DNA of 64,000 nucleotides, from positions 17,589-81,588 of the forward strand of contig JAIOSF010000031.1 of assembly GCA_021107755.1 (NCBI GenBank). The letters are read 5' to 3'. The notes beneath the pieces were generated by a model, which was not told the DNA's origin, did no database searches, and saw only the letters and a list, made by a program, of their open reading frames with translations. Below are positions 46,814-56,143 of the stretch, piece after piece; the first letter of the stretch is position 1, and every line of letters starts with the position of its first letter. This DNA comes from Arcobacteraceae bacterium (GTDB taxonomy: Bacteria; Campylobacterota; Campylobacteria; Campylobacterales; Arcobacteraceae). A program made the position numbers and the translations under genes.

Positions 46814-47396
46814 TGGCTTTATTTATGAAGTTTATGATTTTTTGTTTATCTTTTTTTCCTTTAGATAATTCAACACCACTACTGACATCAACTCCATAAA
46901 AATTATAACCTTCTAATTCTTCTAAATTATCACTATTAAGTCCACCTGCAATTATAAGTTTAGAGCAATCAACTTCATCAAACCAATCTAAAGCGATTCG
47001 CTTCCCCTCACCCCCATAACTTTCCACAAAGGCATCTACTAAATAGTATTTATTTGGATTGAGGTTTAAAATATCTTGTTTTTCTTTGGCTCTTATAACC
47101 TCAATATATTTAGATTGAAGATGTTTAATAAATCTTTCATCAATATCAAAGTGTGCTTGAACAATATCAAGTTGTGTTTGTCTTACTATAAAATCTATCT
47201 TTGCGGGTATCTCATTGACAAAGAGTCCCACACTTTGAACAAAAGGTGGTAACTTTTTTATAATCTCTTTTGCAATTTGCGGGTCTATATATCTTGGCGA
47301 TTTTTCATAAAAAACAAATCCAAGAGCATCTGCACCAGCCTCAACGGCATTGAGTGCATCTTCTAGATTTGTAATACCACAAATTTTAATTCTCAT
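46797..47396 (-). CDS. trpF: Phosphoribosylanthranilate isomerase
   Basis: Tryptophan synthesis step converting phosphoribosylanthranilate to CdRP, the substrate of TrpC. TIM-barrel fold. The N-terminal KICGITNLEDA contains the catalytic Cys7-type residue (CysIle in CGIT), and the general acid Asp is in DAFVESYGG. The phosphate-binding end IAGGLN and GVDVSSGVE are intact. The length of 199 is normal. It sits with rpe upstream and the exonuclease downstream; trpC lies 5 kb away on the other strand. Confidence 0.95.
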   Translation of the reverse strand: MRIKICGITNLEDALNAVEAGADALGFVFYEKSPRYIDPQIAKEIIKKLPPFVQSVGLFVNEIPAKIDFIVRQTQLDIVQAHFDIDERFIKHLQSKYIEVIRAKEKQDILNLNPNKYYLVDAFVESYGGEGKRIALDWFDEVDCSKLIIAGGLNSDNLEELEGYNFYGVDVSSGVELSKGKKDKQKIINFINKANELSS

Positions 47397-47403
47397 AAAA
47401 ACT

Positions 47404-48045
47404 CTATATTTGTAGACTTTTTATAGCGGTACTATAATCTGATGCACCATATACATAACTTCCAGCAACTACAATATCAACTCCAGCATTTTTTAACTCT
47501 TGGATATTTTTGTCATTTACTCCACCATCAACTTCTATTAAACAATTTGGATTTCTTTTATTTATAAGCTCTTTTAGTTTTTTAGCTTTTTCTACCACTG
47601 ATGGAATAAATTTTTGTCCACCGAATCCTGGGTTTACTGACATTAAAAGTACCATATCTAAATCTTCTAAAAGATACTCAATAGATTCAGGAGGTGTATG
47701 AGGATTTAAAGTAATCGCTGGTTTTATCCCCAAACCTCTAATCTTTTGAATAAGTCTATGAGGGTGTTTCTCCTCTTCAATATGAAAAGAGATATATTCA
47801 GGCTTCAATGGTGCAAATAAGTCTACAAAAAAACTATTATTTTCAACCATAAGATGAATATCAAGTGGCTTTGTTGCTACTTTTGCAACTGCACTTACAA
47901 CAACAGGCCCAATAGTAAGGTTTGGTACAAAATGCCCATCCATAACATCCACATGAACCAAATCACAACCACCTTCACAAATAGCTTTTATCTCATCATT
48001 TAATTTTCCAAAATCTGCACTTAATATACTTGGTGCTACTAACAT
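47404..48045 (-). CDS. rpe: Ribulose-phosphate 3-epimerase
   Basis: Interconverts ribulose-5-phosphate and xylulose-5-phosphate in the pentose phosphate pathway. TIM barrel with metal-binding motifs VDVMDGHFVPNLTIGP, LDIHLMVE and a catalytic Asp in EVDGGVNDKN. The length of 213 is normal. It precedes trpF by 7 nt on the same strand. Confidence 0.97.
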   Translation of the reverse strand: MLVAPSILSADFGKLNDEIKAICEGGCDLVHVDVMDGHFVPNLTIGPVVVSAVAKVATKPLDIHLMVENNSFFVDLFAPLKPEYISFHIEEEKHPHRLIQKIRGLGIKPAITLNPHTPPESIEYLLEDLDMVLLMSVNPGFGGQKFIPSVVEKAKKLKELINKRNPNCLIEVDGGVNDKNIQELKNAGVDIVVAGSYVYGASDYSTAIKSLQI

Positions 48046-48106
48046 ATATCTATCCCTTTTATACTTTTTTATATTGTTGTGATTATATCAAAATCTATCT
48101 TATTGT

Positions 48107-48646
48107 CTATTTTTCACCTAATTTTCTATAAAAATAAAACACTGTTAGAAGAATAGCTGCAACCAAAATCAATCCATAAGTTTTAAACTCTTCAATGTAA
48201 GTATAAACAAGTTCCCCCAACATATAAGCAGAAAGTCCAATAATCAAAGCCCAAACTATAGAAGCTAATAAATTAAAAACGATAAATTTTCTATAATCAT
48301 ATTTTGTCAAACCCATAGCAAGAGGTATAAGTGTTTTTATCCCATAAATATATTTTTGTAAAAATATAACCCAAGTACCATATTTTCTCATCAAAAGATG
48401 AGACATTGCTATCTTTCTTTTATGTTTTTCCATCATTTTTCTTGCTTGATGTTTGTTTTTTCGAGCAACTGTAAATAAAAACTGATCTCCAATAAAATTT
48501 GCACTTCCTGCAACCAGCATTGTAATAACAATATTTAACTCTCCACTATAAGATAAAATACCTGCAACAACAAGTGCTACAAATCCTCCACCAAATGAAT
48601 ATAAAAAAAGTATAATATAGCCCCAATCTCGTATAAGTTCTTCCAT
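48107..48646 (-). CDS. DedA-family membrane protein
   Basis: Small polytopic inner-membrane protein of the DedA/VTT group, thought to act as lipid scramblases or undecaprenyl-phosphate flippases. The conserved FxGxQxxY-like ANFIGDQFLF segment and GTWVIFLQKYIYGIKTLIPLAMGL with the family's basic residue are present. About five hydrophobic stretches occur in 179 residues, slightly shorter than YghB or YqjA. It is the most upstream gene of the leftward series ending at 46,055. Confidence 0.9.
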   Translation of the reverse strand: MEELIRDWGYIILFLYSFGGGFVALVVAGILSYSGELNIVITMLVAGSANFIGDQFLFTVARKNKHQARKMMEKHKRKIAMSHLLMRKYGTWVIFLQKYIYGIKTLIPLAMGLTKYDYRKFIVFNLLASIVWALIIGLSAYMLGELVYTYIEEFKTYGLILVAAILLTVFYFYRKLGEK

Positions 48647-48757
48647 AATTATAATACATCCTAAATGTTTTGAGGGATTTTAACCAAATAAGTTTTAATT
48701 TGTTATTTAATTCTCTATTAGCTATAATCACTAAAAATATAATCGAGGAATAAAATT

Positions 48758-49945
48758 ATGATTTTTACAAAAGAAGAATTTAAAGCAAAAGTTGAAGAGA
48801 TCCAATCACAATCTTGGTATAAAAATCCTATCGGATTTGGAATTGCAAGAGTTGATAGAGGACAATTAAATAATGATAAAATATTACAAGCAACATATCC
48901 CGTAGTAAACTGGAATGAAAATTTTGGCTCAGCTGCTATATTTATGGATGCTTTTAAAACAGCAGGTATTGATATAGATACAACAAAGAGTGAAGCTGTA
49001 CTAGATATTACAGATGATTTTGTTGTAAATTGTATCGAATCTTTTAGACCATACTTACCAGAAGCTAAAGGTGAAGATCATAAAAATGTACAACTTATAT
49101 CTACACTTTCTGCACTTCCAAGAGAATTAGGATTAACTCCTGAAGATTTTAAAGTGGTATTTATATTTGAAGATGCAAATCCTGCAAGTGTAGAATCAGC
49201 ATACTTAAAACTATATGCTTTATCAACTGGAAAAGCAGAACTTAGAAAGATTAACTTAAATGGTGCATTTGGATTATTACACAATGTAGCTTGGTCAGAT
49301 GGAAAACCTATCGAACTTGATTGGTTACGAGCAAATGAATTAACACTTAAATTAACAGGAAAATACCCTGCAATTGATATGGTTGATAAATTCCCAAGAT
49401 TTTTAAGTCATATAATCCCTGCTGATAACACAAGAATCCTTGATACATCAAAAGTAAGATTTGGTGCACAACTAGCTGCTGGAACTACAGTTATGCCAGG
49501 TGCAAGTTATATCAACTTCAATGCTGGAACACTAGGACCTGTGATGGTTGAGGGGAGAATCTCTTCAAGTGCAATCGTTGGAAGCGGTAGTGATGTTGGT
49601 GGAGGTGCTTCAATTCTTGGAGTTCTTTCAGGAACAGATGGAAACCCTATCTCAATTGGAGAAAACACACTTCTAGGTGCAAACTCAACTACAGGGATTC
49701 CTGTAGGTGATGGTTGTATTGTTGATGGAGGATTATCTGTATTTGCAGGGACAAAAGTAGCAATCAGTGATGATCAAATTGCAAAAATCCAAAAGGCAAA
49801 TCCAAGTGCTAAATTAACAAACCTTATGAAAGCTGCTGATTTAGCTGGATTAAATGGTCTTCACTTTAGACAAAACTCTCAAACAGGTCAATATATTGTT
49901 ATGAGAAGTACAAGAGAAGTTAAACTTAATGACGAGTTACATTAA
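48758..49945 (+). CDS. dapD: Tetrahydrodipicolinate N-succinyltransferase, long epsilon type
   Basis: Succinyl-CoA-dependent step of lysine and meso-diaminopimelate synthesis. The 395-residue form is the long type found in Campylobacterota and actinobacteria, with a large N-terminal domain and a C-terminal left-handed beta-helix (about 225-345; VRFGAQLAAGTTVMPGASYI, GGGASILGVLSG). The active-site region VEGRISSSAIVG is present. The stop lies 17 bp inside the next gene, indicating translational coupling. Confidence 0.95.
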   Translation: MIFTKEEFKAKVEEIQSQSWYKNPIGFGIARVDRGQLNNDKILQATYPVVNWNENFGSAAIFMDAFKTAGIDIDTTKSEAVLDITDDFVVNCIESFRPYLPEAKGEDHKNVQLISTLSALPRELGLTPEDFKVVFIFEDANPASVESAYLKLYALSTGKAELRKINLNGAFGLLHNVAWSDGKPIELDWLRANELTLKLTGKYPAIDMVDKFPRFLSHIIPADNTRILDTSKVRFGAQLAAGTTVMPGASYINFNAGTLGPVMVEGRISSSAIVGSGSDVGGGASILGVLSGTDGNPISIGENTLLGANSTTGIPVGDGCIVDGGLSVFAGTKVAISDDQIAKIQKANPSAKLTNLMKAADLAGLNGLHFRQNSQTGQYIVMRSTREVKLNDELH

Positions 49946-50663
49946 AACTCTTCTTTTATATCAACCACAAAATGGGTATTGCTATAACAGCGATACCCAT
50001 TTTTTATATAATTTTATACAAATTAATCTAGCACACTATAAAAATATTCAAGGGGAACTTCTAGATATCGGAAGTGGAAGTGGAATATTAGGACTTCTTG
50101 TGGCTAGAAACTATCCTAAACTACAGTTAAACCAATGTGAAATACAAAGCAGTTTTCAGTTTTTATCACAAAAAAATAGCGAAATAAATAGTATTCAAAA
50201 TATCCTGTATAAAGAGAGTTTTATAGAGTGTGACTTTAATAAAGAGTTTGATTATATTGTGTCAAACCCACCATTTTATCACAGTGATGTGATAAAAAGT
50301 GAAAATGAAAATTTAAAAATTGCAAGATATTGTGATAGTTTACCACTAGAGACGCTTCTGTCAAAAGGAACAAAACTACTCAAACCACAAGGGAAGTTTT
50401 TCTTTTGTTATGATGCAAAACAATTGGATAACATTATCCTTATAGCAAAAGAAAATAAACTCAATATTGAATCAATTCAATTTTTACATCCAAATTCAAA
50501 AAAAGAAGCAAGCTTGGTTATGATAATGGGAAGAAAAAACTCAAAATCAAAACTCAAAATACTTCCTCCTCTTATTATGTTTGAAAATAACGGAGAGTTT
50601 AAATCTGAAATAAATCAAATATATCAAAAATGTAATACCCATAGTATCAAATGTGAGATATAA
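49929..50663 (+). CDS. TrmN6-like SAM-dependent methyltransferase
   Basis: Rossmann methyltransferase. SAM motif LLDIGSGSGILGLL lies near residues 43-56 and the N6-adenine/amine catalytic motif VSNPPFYH near 113. The leading YQPQNGYCYNSDTHFLYNFI corresponds to the conserved head of tRNA1(Val) adenine-37 N6-methyltransferases. At 244 residues it fits that group. The substrate is inferred from family. The start overlaps dapD, and a strong terminator-like hairpin lies within codons 14-25. Confidence 0.85.
   Translation: MTSYIKTLLLYQPQNGYCYNSDTHFLYNFIQINLAHYKNIQGELLDIGSGSGILGLLVARNYPKLQLNQCEIQSSFQFLSQKNSEINSIQNILYKESFIECDFNKEFDYIVSNPPFYHSDVIKSENENLKIARYCDSLPLETLLSKGTKLLKPQGKFFFCYDAKQLDNIILIAKENKLNIESIQFLHPNSKKEASLVMIMGRKNSKSKLKILPPLIMFENNGEFKSEINQIYQKCNTHSIKCEI
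49970..50006 (+). terminator. Terminator-like hairpin inside the methyltransferase gene
   Basis: AAATGGGTATTGCT (49,970-49,983) and AGCGATACCCATTT (49,989-50,002) pair at 13 of 14 positions (one G-T) with a 5-nt loop. A T run follows. It has every feature of an intrinsic terminator but lies within the start of the downstream gene, after the dapD stop. Confidence 0.65.
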
Positions 50664-50711
50664 GCAATATTTTTGTATAATAAAATTTAAAATTAACAAA
50701 AAAGAATAGAA

Positions 50712-51086
50712 GTGATAGAGCATACAGAGTATCCATATAAGTTTGATGAAAATAGATGTAATAGTTGTGAAGGTAACTGTTGTATTGGTGAATCAGGTTA
50801 TATATGGATTACAAAAAACGAGTGTGAAAAGCTAGCACACCATCTCAATATAACACTTGATGAGCTTGGTGTAAACTATCTTTTAAAAGTTGGATATAAG
50901 TACTCTATAAAAGAGAAACATCTTTCACAGAATAATTATGCTTGTATATTTTTTGATTTAGAAAAAAAACAGTGTAGTGTCTATGAAGCAAGACCTAATC
51001 AATGCAAAACTTTCCCTTTTTGGGAATATTTTAAAAGTAATATAAGTGAGGTAAAAGAAGAATGTCCAGCTATAGTAGATCGTTAA
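50712..51086 (+). CDS. YkgJ-family cysteine cluster protein
   Basis: A 124-residue protein with the YkgJ CxxC...C pattern: RCNSCEGNCCIGESGYIWIT at the N-terminus, CIFFDLEKKQCSVYEARPNQCKTFPFW in the middle and EECPAI near the end. These Cys residues are thought to coordinate an Fe-S or zinc centre; the role is unknown. The start is GTG, since no ATG precedes the conserved N-terminus. Its 3' end overlaps the TPR lipoprotein gene by 25 bp. Confidence 0.85.
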   Translation: MIEHTEYPYKFDENRCNSCEGNCCIGESGYIWITKNECEKLAHHLNITLDELGVNYLLKVGYKYSIKEKHLSQNNYACIFFDLEKKQCSVYEARPNQCKTFPFWEYFKSNISEVKEECPAIVDR

Positions 51087-52348
51087 TATTACTTTTTATA
51101 TTACTCTTTAGTTCTTTTGGTTGTGCAAATCAAAATGAGATAACAAAAAGTAATCCACAAGAAGATTTATATATTATGTTAGCTCTTGATAGTGAAAAAA
51201 ACTCAGACTATCAAAATAGTTTTAAATTTTATAAAAAACTCTATTCTCTTACTCAAAAAGAGAGTTATCTCAAAAAATCAATTGAATATAGTTTTAAAAA
51301 TAAACAATTTGAAGATATGAATAAGTTATCAAAAATAGCACTAGAAGAGTTTCCAAAAAATAAAGAGTATTATTGGCATCAAATAGTTATCTCTTTACAC
51401 TCAATGGGAAAAACACAAGAGGCTATTAGTGAAGCCAAAGAGTTACTAAAAGAGTTTCAAACTTCTCAAAGCTATGAACTTTTAGGAAATATCTATTATG
51501 TAATAAAAGATTATAAAAACTCTTTAAAATACTATGAAAGTGCCTATACTCTCAATCAAAATCAAAAGACTCTCATACAGCTAACCAATATACTCTATAG
51601 TTACCTAAATAAAAAAGATGTAGCTTTAGCATATCTTGAAACATATTTACAAACAAAAGGGTGTAATGCCCAAATCTGTAATAAACTTATGCTTATCTAT
51701 CAGGAGCAAGGTAATATTGATGGTATGATATCTATTTTAAATAGAATGTATACAAAATACAAAGATAATCCAGAACTTAGTAAAACAACCCTTTTTATCC
51801 AAAATCTCATCATATCACTTTTAGAAAAAAAAGATATAAAAAAAGCTATCAAATTTCTAGAAGATACAGGTATTGATCAAGCTAAACTTATAAACCTTTA
51901 CTATAGGGATAAACAATTAGCAAAAGCATTAAAACTTACAAAAAAACTTTATAAAAAAACTAGAAAACCTGAACTTTTAGGCAAAATAGCAATGTATAGG
52001 TTTGAACTAGCAACTGATAAAAAGAAGGTTATGCCAAATGTGATAGCAAACTTTGAATTAGCACTTAGTAGTGGAATTAATAATGCTAGTTACCAAAACT
52101 ATTATGGTTATTTACTTATTGATTTTGATATTGATATAGAAAAAGGGCTTACATTAGTAAAAGAGGCTCTAAAAACTGCTCCAAATAATATAGCTTATCT
52201 TGACTCGTTAGCTTGGGGATATTATAAATTACAAAGATGTGAAGAAGCATATAAAGTTATGTCAAAAGTGGTAGTAGCAGCTGGGGTAAGTGATAAAGAG
52301 ATAAAAAAACATTGGGAAAAAATCAAAAAATGTGTAAAGGGAAAATAA
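51062..52348 (+). CDS. TPR-repeat lipoprotein
   Basis: An N-terminal signal peptide of about 20 residues ends in a lipobox-like SSFGCAN, so it is probably a lipoprotein of the cell envelope. The rest is built of helical tetratricopeptide-like repeats (for example [26 protein letters not shown] near 140-165), with a last repeat near 360-410. The length of 428 is typical for TPR lipoproteins of this phylum. A scaffold role, for example in outer-membrane assembly or motility, is possible but not indicated by neighbours. It precedes trpC by 4 nt. Confidence 0.85.
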   Translation: MSSYSRSLILLFILLFSSFGCANQNEITKSNPQEDLYIMLALDSEKNSDYQNSFKFYKKLYSLTQKESYLKKSIEYSFKNKQFEDMNKLSKIALEEFPKNKEYYWHQIVISLHSMGKTQEAISEAKELLKEFQTSQSYELLGNIYYVIKDYKNSLKYYESAYTLNQNQKTLIQLTNILYSYLNKKDVALAYLETYLQTKGCNAQICNKLMLIYQEQGNIDGMISILNRMYTKYKDNPELSKTTLFIQNLIISLLEKKDIKKAIKFLEDTGIDQAKLINLYYRDKQLAKALKLTKKLYKKTRKPELLGKIAMYRFELATDKKKVMPNVIANFELALSSGINNASYQNYYGYLLIDFDIDIEKGLTLVKEALKTAPNNIAYLDSLAWGYYKLQRCEEAYKVMSKVVVAAGVSDKEIKKHWEKIKKCVKGK

Positions 52349-52352
52349 AAAT

Positions 52353-53156
52353 ATGATTTTAGATGATATCATCAAAAAAACAAAAGAAGATTTAAAAATA
52401 AGACAAGAAAAATATAGTATGGATTGGTTAGGGAGAAGCTTAGCTTACAATCCATATTCTCCAAGAGATGTAAAACCATATTTAACTGCAACAAAAGAGG
52501 AACCTATTCGAATCATTGCAGAGGTAAAGAAAGCGAGTCCTAGTAAAGGTGTTATAAGAGAAGATTTTGATCCATTAGCAATCGCTCAAGAGTATAGTAA
52601 AAACGGTGCAAATGCAATCTCTGTATTGACTGAACCTCACTTTTTCCAAGGTGACTTAGAGTATCTCACAGGGATACGAAGATATGTGGATACTCCACTT
52701 CTACGAAAAGATTTTATCGTTGATAAATATCAAATTGTTGAAGCGTTAGCGTATGGTGCTGATTTTATACTTCTAATAGCAAAAGCATTAACAAAAAAAG
52801 AGCTGCAAGAGCTTTATGATTATGCATTGCATCTTGGACTTGAAGTTCTTGTAGAGATACACGATAAAGAGGATTTAAAGAAGGCTATGGCGTGTGGGGC
52901 ACATATCATTGGGATAAACCATAGAAACCTTGAAACTTTTGAGATGGATATGAATCTATGTCATGAACTAATACCTATGATACCAAATGGAAAAATCATA
53001 GTTGCAGAAAGTGGTGTAAGTGATCAAGCTATTATCAAAGAGTTAAGTGAAGCTGGTGCCGATGCATTTTTAATAGGTGAACACTTTATGAGGCAAGATG
53101 ATATAGGTGCAGAAGTAAAAAAGCTCAAAAACAGCCCAACTGACCTTTTTAAATAA
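52353..53156 (+). CDS. trpC: Indole-3-glycerol phosphate synthase
   Basis: Closes the indole ring in tryptophan synthesis. The complete TIM barrel includes [38 protein letters not shown] and the catalytic Glu in VAESGVSDQ. The length of 267 is normal. It is monofunctional; trpF is encoded separately at 46,797. It lies between the TPR lipoprotein and the DnaT-like gene on one strand, with gaps of 4 and 7 nt. Confidence 0.97.
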   Translation: MILDDIIKKTKEDLKIRQEKYSMDWLGRSLAYNPYSPRDVKPYLTATKEEPIRIIAEVKKASPSKGVIREDFDPLAIAQEYSKNGANAISVLTEPHFFQGDLEYLTGIRRYVDTPLLRKDFIVDKYQIVEALAYGADFILLIAKALTKKELQELYDYALHLGLEVLVEIHDKEDLKKAMACGAHIIGINHRNLETFEMDMNLCHELIPMIPNGKIIVAESGVSDQAIIKELSEAGADAFLIGEHFMRQDDIGAEVKKLKNSPTDLFK

Positions 53157-53163
53157 GTAGTAG

Positions 53164-54132
53164 ATGGAAGAGTTTAAAACACAAATTAAAGAGAGGTTCG
53201 CTTCAGAGATAGATGAACTTGATTTTTCTTTAGATATTGATAGTTTGGAGATGCGATATAACACAATCGTAGAAGAGATTTTTGAAAAGATAAAAATAAA
53301 AAAAGAAAACTACTCTGTCCCTATTTCACAAACTTCTAATAACAATATTTGTAGTAGTGAATTTGATCTTTGTTCAGGGAAATCTAACGAAACACTTATC
53401 AATGATAACACTAAACCAATTAGAGAAAAGGCTCAAGTAAATGAGTCAAGAAGTATACCAAATAATTTTTCTTTAAATTATGAGATGAAGCAGTTTGCTA
53501 AGTCAAAATTTATACAAAATGTTGAAGAAACTTTTGAGAACTTCAAACTATACTATCAAAGCAAAGGTACTGTAAATAGTGACTGGGAAGCAGTTTGGAA
53601 GCGATGGGTACTTAACCAAAACAAATATAAGAACCATCTTATTAAAACTACTATCGATGAGAACCTAGAATTAAAAAATAATTTTTTAAAAACAGCACAA
53701 AGCTATCTTGCTAAAAAAGATATGGAGATAGAATTTATAAAATTTAAAAACCACTATATCTCTAATGGTGACCTCAAAACATCATGGGAAAAAGTATGGG
53801 AAAACTGGTGTATCAACCACAAACAATTTAAACCAAGAGAACAATCACAAAAGTCAAAAGAGAAGCAAGACTACAAATGGGACTTTAGAAAAGCAAAAGA
53901 TGTAAGTGACAGAATCAAAGATTGGCTTGAGTTTGAAAAAGGGATAAATTGGCTTGATGATTTTTACTGGAAAGGTAAAACAATACCAGGTATTGGTTGG
54001 CAAAAAGTGATGCATCCAGATTTTAACAAAGAGGAGATACTTCTTTTTAAAATAGATAGTGTTGATGGAAATTATATGTTACAATATCAAAGTGAAGAGA
54101 TAATAGATGCAGAGGTATTAGAAAATGACTAG
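53164..54132 (+). CDS. Protein with two DnaT-like Trp-rich repeats
   Basis: The 322-residue product has two copies of a motif, FKLYYQSKGTVNSDWEAVWKR near 120 and FKNHYISNGDLKTSWEKVWEN near 190. Each is followed by W-x-x-N/H. This F-x-x-(Y/H)Y...G...W...W-x-x-W pattern is seen in DnaT-type DNA-binding domains and phage replication proteins. The C-terminal third has a further Trp-rich segment (DWLEFEKGINWLDDFYWKG). The N-terminal 100 residues are acidic and variable. A replication or primosome role is inference. It overlaps the next gene by 8 bp, suggesting a functional pair. Confidence 0.72.
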   Translation: MEEFKTQIKERFASEIDELDFSLDIDSLEMRYNTIVEEIFEKIKIKKENYSVPISQTSNNNICSSEFDLCSGKSNETLINDNTKPIREKAQVNESRSIPNNFSLNYEMKQFAKSKFIQNVEETFENFKLYYQSKGTVNSDWEAVWKRWVLNQNKYKNHLIKTTIDENLELKNNFLKTAQSYLAKKDMEIEFIKFKNHYISNGDLKTSWEKVWENWCINHKQFKPREQSQKSKEKQDYKWDFRKAKDVSDRIKDWLEFEKGINWLDDFYWKGKTIPGIGWQKVMHPDFNKEEILLFKIDSVDGNYMLQYQSEEIIDAEVLEND

Positions 54133-54697
54133 AAAACAACAAGAGTTTTATAGAATACTTATAAACCAAATGATGGACTTCAATGAAGACTTCCACAAAG
54201 AGTTCACAATAGCTAGAATAGAACAAATATCAGATGATAATCTCAAGTATCTTTTAGAAGATATCAATACAGACAAAGACAATATAGTAAAGAAAAAAGG
54301 GTATATAACCTACGCTAAGTTCATCTACTACGCAGATAAGATGATAGATAAAAAAATAGAACTCACCATGAAGCCTCAAACTTCAAAAGTAGATGAACTT
54401 TACAATAAAAGAGAATTGCTTTTAAATACTATCCATAATCAAACAAAATCTCTACAAGAGAGAAACGATCTTATAGAAAATCTTAAAAACAAAGTTGTGA
54501 TGTTTAAAAAAGAAGATGGGAAAAATATCTTAGATGAGATTGATTATTTTATCATTGAACAATTTGGATTTTATAACTTTTTTGACGAAAATAAAAATTA
54601 TATGATAAAAGAGGAGATAGAAAGATATCTTAAATCATATATGACAAATCAAATGTTACTAAAACAAAGCGATACAAAAAAACTTATCAATAATTAA
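54125..54697 (+). CDS. Uncharacterised coiled-coil protein paired with DnaT-like gene
   Basis: A 190-residue Lys/Glu/Asn-rich protein without signal peptide, P-loop or Cys. Residues about 90-150 form a probable coiled coil (KRELLLNTIHNQTKSLQERND). The N-terminal segment (QEFYRILINQMMDFNEDF) is helical. The start overlaps the DnaT-like gene by 8 bp and the stop lies just before tRNA-Leu. I do not recognise it; a helicase-loading or partner role to the preceding gene is speculation. Confidence 0.65.
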   Translation: MTRKQQEFYRILINQMMDFNEDFHKEFTIARIEQISDDNLKYLLEDINTDKDNIVKKKGYITYAKFIYYADKMIDKKIELTMKPQTSKVDELYNKRELLLNTIHNQTKSLQERNDLIENLKNKVVMFKKEDGKNILDEIDYFIIEQFGFYNFFDENKNYMIKEEIERYLKSYMTNQMLLKQSDTKKLINN

Positions 54698-54729
54698 AGA
54701 TATCCCTGCTATAATTCCAACTCAAAAGT

Positions 54730-54814
54730 GCCGCTGTGGTGGAATGGTAGACACGCTAGATTCAAAATCTGGTAAGCTATGCTTGTACCGGTTCAAGTCC
54801 GGTCAGCGGTACCA
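54730..54814 (+). tRNA. tRNA-Leu (anticodon CAA)
   Basis: A complete 85-nt tRNA with encoded CCA. Acceptor stem GCCGCTG/CAGCGGT is closed by a G-U pair, and the D-arm region GTGGAATGGTAGACACG is typical of leucine tRNAs. The anticodon stem CTAGA/TCTGG encloses loop TTCAAAA (CAA, reading TTG codons), then a long variable arm and T-arm CCGGTTCAAGTCCGG. The 3' part is duplicated at 62,951-62,968 as the right end of an integrative element. Confidence 0.96.
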
Positions 54815-54816
54815 CT
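54799..54816. repeat. attL (within tRNA-Leu 3' end)
   Basis: Left copy of the attachment repeat. The 14-bp perfect core TCAGCGGTACCACT occupies 54,803-54,816, preceded by CCGG where attR has CCGC. It covers the 3' acceptor strand and CCA of tRNA-Leu, so the tRNA stays functional after insertion. Confidence 0.85.
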
Positions 54817-54915
54817 GACCTACATTTAATACAAATACATAAAACTCTATAAATATCCATAAATACTAGCCCTACTCTTAATATTGTTCTATAAAAATAT
54901 ATAAAGTTTAATTTA

Positions 54916-54976
54916 GATACCATTCATGTAATACCTTTTTTGTTACTTTTTATATAAATTTGGTGTTACCTTTTTT
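54916..54976. promoter_or_regulatory. Candidate integrase arm-type sites, left
   Basis: GATACC (54,916), AATACCTTTTTT (about 54,930), GTTACTTTTT (54,942) and GTTACCTTTTTT (54,965) cluster between attL and the integrase start. The same GATACC/GTTACCTTTT pair recurs near attR (62,877 and 62,887). A shared short motif near both ends is what arm-type binding sites look like, but it could also reflect the T-rich context. Confidence 0.35.
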
Positions 54977-54985
54977 GGAGCGTGC

Positions 54986-56134
54986 ATGAAAGATAAGCTA
55001 ATATCAACAAAATACGAGGGTGTTTATTACAAAGAGTTAAATAAACTATTCAACGGTAAGCCCGACCTATCCTACTATATTATGTATAGAAGTTGTGGAA
55101 AACAGATAAAAAAATCTGTTGGTAAAAAATCTATGAAGATGACAGGAGCTAAAGCTTATCAAAAAAGGCAAGATATCATCTACGAGATAAAACATGGTAT
55201 AAATGACCATAGTTCAAAAGATAAAACATTTATAGAGCTTTTAGATAAGTGGTATGAAGATAAAAAAAACAATTTAAAATCTATACATGAAGATTATAAC
55301 AGACTAAAAAAACACGCAACAATAATACTTCATAAACACATAAGTAATATAAACTCAGCAGATATAAAAACAATATATGATCATATGATAGATAATGGAC
55401 TAAGTGAACAAACATTTAAAAGAGTTTTTTCTATGTATAAAAGAGTTATGAGTCATAGCCTAGCACATGAATACATTAGGCAAGTTCCAAATGTAGTATT
55501 TAAAAAATCTATCAAAGATAATAAAGTAACAGAGATATACACAGATAATATGATAAAAAACTATATAGAAGTAATACAAAACTATCCTGATACAACCATA
55601 GCTAAAATAATCATGCTTATACTCAATACAGGGATGAGACGAAGTGAGCCACCAAAATTAAAATGGTCCAACTATAGCTATGAGAATAGTACTGTCATTA
55701 TAGAAGATGCAAAAAGTGGTCAAAATGAAACTTATTATCTATCAAATAAAGCAAAGGAGATTATAGAATCACAAAGAGGATTTACACGATCGTATATATT
55801 TGAAGATTATCATAGAAATCCTATCAAAGTAGGAAAAATATCTTATCATGCTTCAAGAATGAAGCTTATGGCTGGATTACCTGAGCATTTTAGACCATTA
55901 CACAGTCTAAGACATAGATTTGGTACAGAACTAGCAAAAAGCGGTCTAAATGCCTTTAAAATACAAAAAATGATGACACATAAAGATATTAAAACTACTC
56001 AAAGATATATAGACTTAGCAGATAAAGATATATTAGAAGATTTAAACAATGTGGAGCAGAACTCAAATATTGGGAATATTGATACAAATATTCAATCTAA
56101 AATGATTAAAATAGAAATTAATAACAGTAAATAA
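54986..56134 (+). CDS. int: Tyrosine integrase of the element
   Basis: Phage-type site-specific recombinase of 382 residues. An arm-binding domain at 1-70 (KYEGVYYKEL, GKQIKKSVGKKS) and a core-binding SAM-like domain (about 75-175) precede the catalytic domain. Catalytic residues are Arg in LNTGMRRSEPPKL, His-x-x-Arg in HSLRHRFG and Tyr in TTQRYIDL. The usual GH is TH (MMTHKDIKTT). It lies 170 bp inside attL in the inward direction, the classical position next to a tRNA target. Confidence 0.95.
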   Translation: MKDKLISTKYEGVYYKELNKLFNGKPDLSYYIMYRSCGKQIKKSVGKKSMKMTGAKAYQKRQDIIYEIKHGINDHSSKDKTFIELLDKWYEDKKNNLKSIHEDYNRLKKHATIILHKHISNINSADIKTIYDHMIDNGLSEQTFKRVFSMYKRVMSHSLAHEYIRQVPNVVFKKSIKDNKVTEIYTDNMIKNYIEVIQNYPDTTIAKIIMLILNTGMRRSEPPKLKWSNYSYENSTVIIEDAKSGQNETYYLSNKAKEIIESQRGFTRSYIFEDYHRNPIKVGKISYHASRMKLMAGLPEHFRPLHSLRHRFGTELAKSGLNAFKIQKMMTHKDIKTTQRYIDLADKDILEDLNNVEQNSNIGNIDTNIQSKMIKIEINNSK

Positions 56135-56143
56135 TATCTAAAA

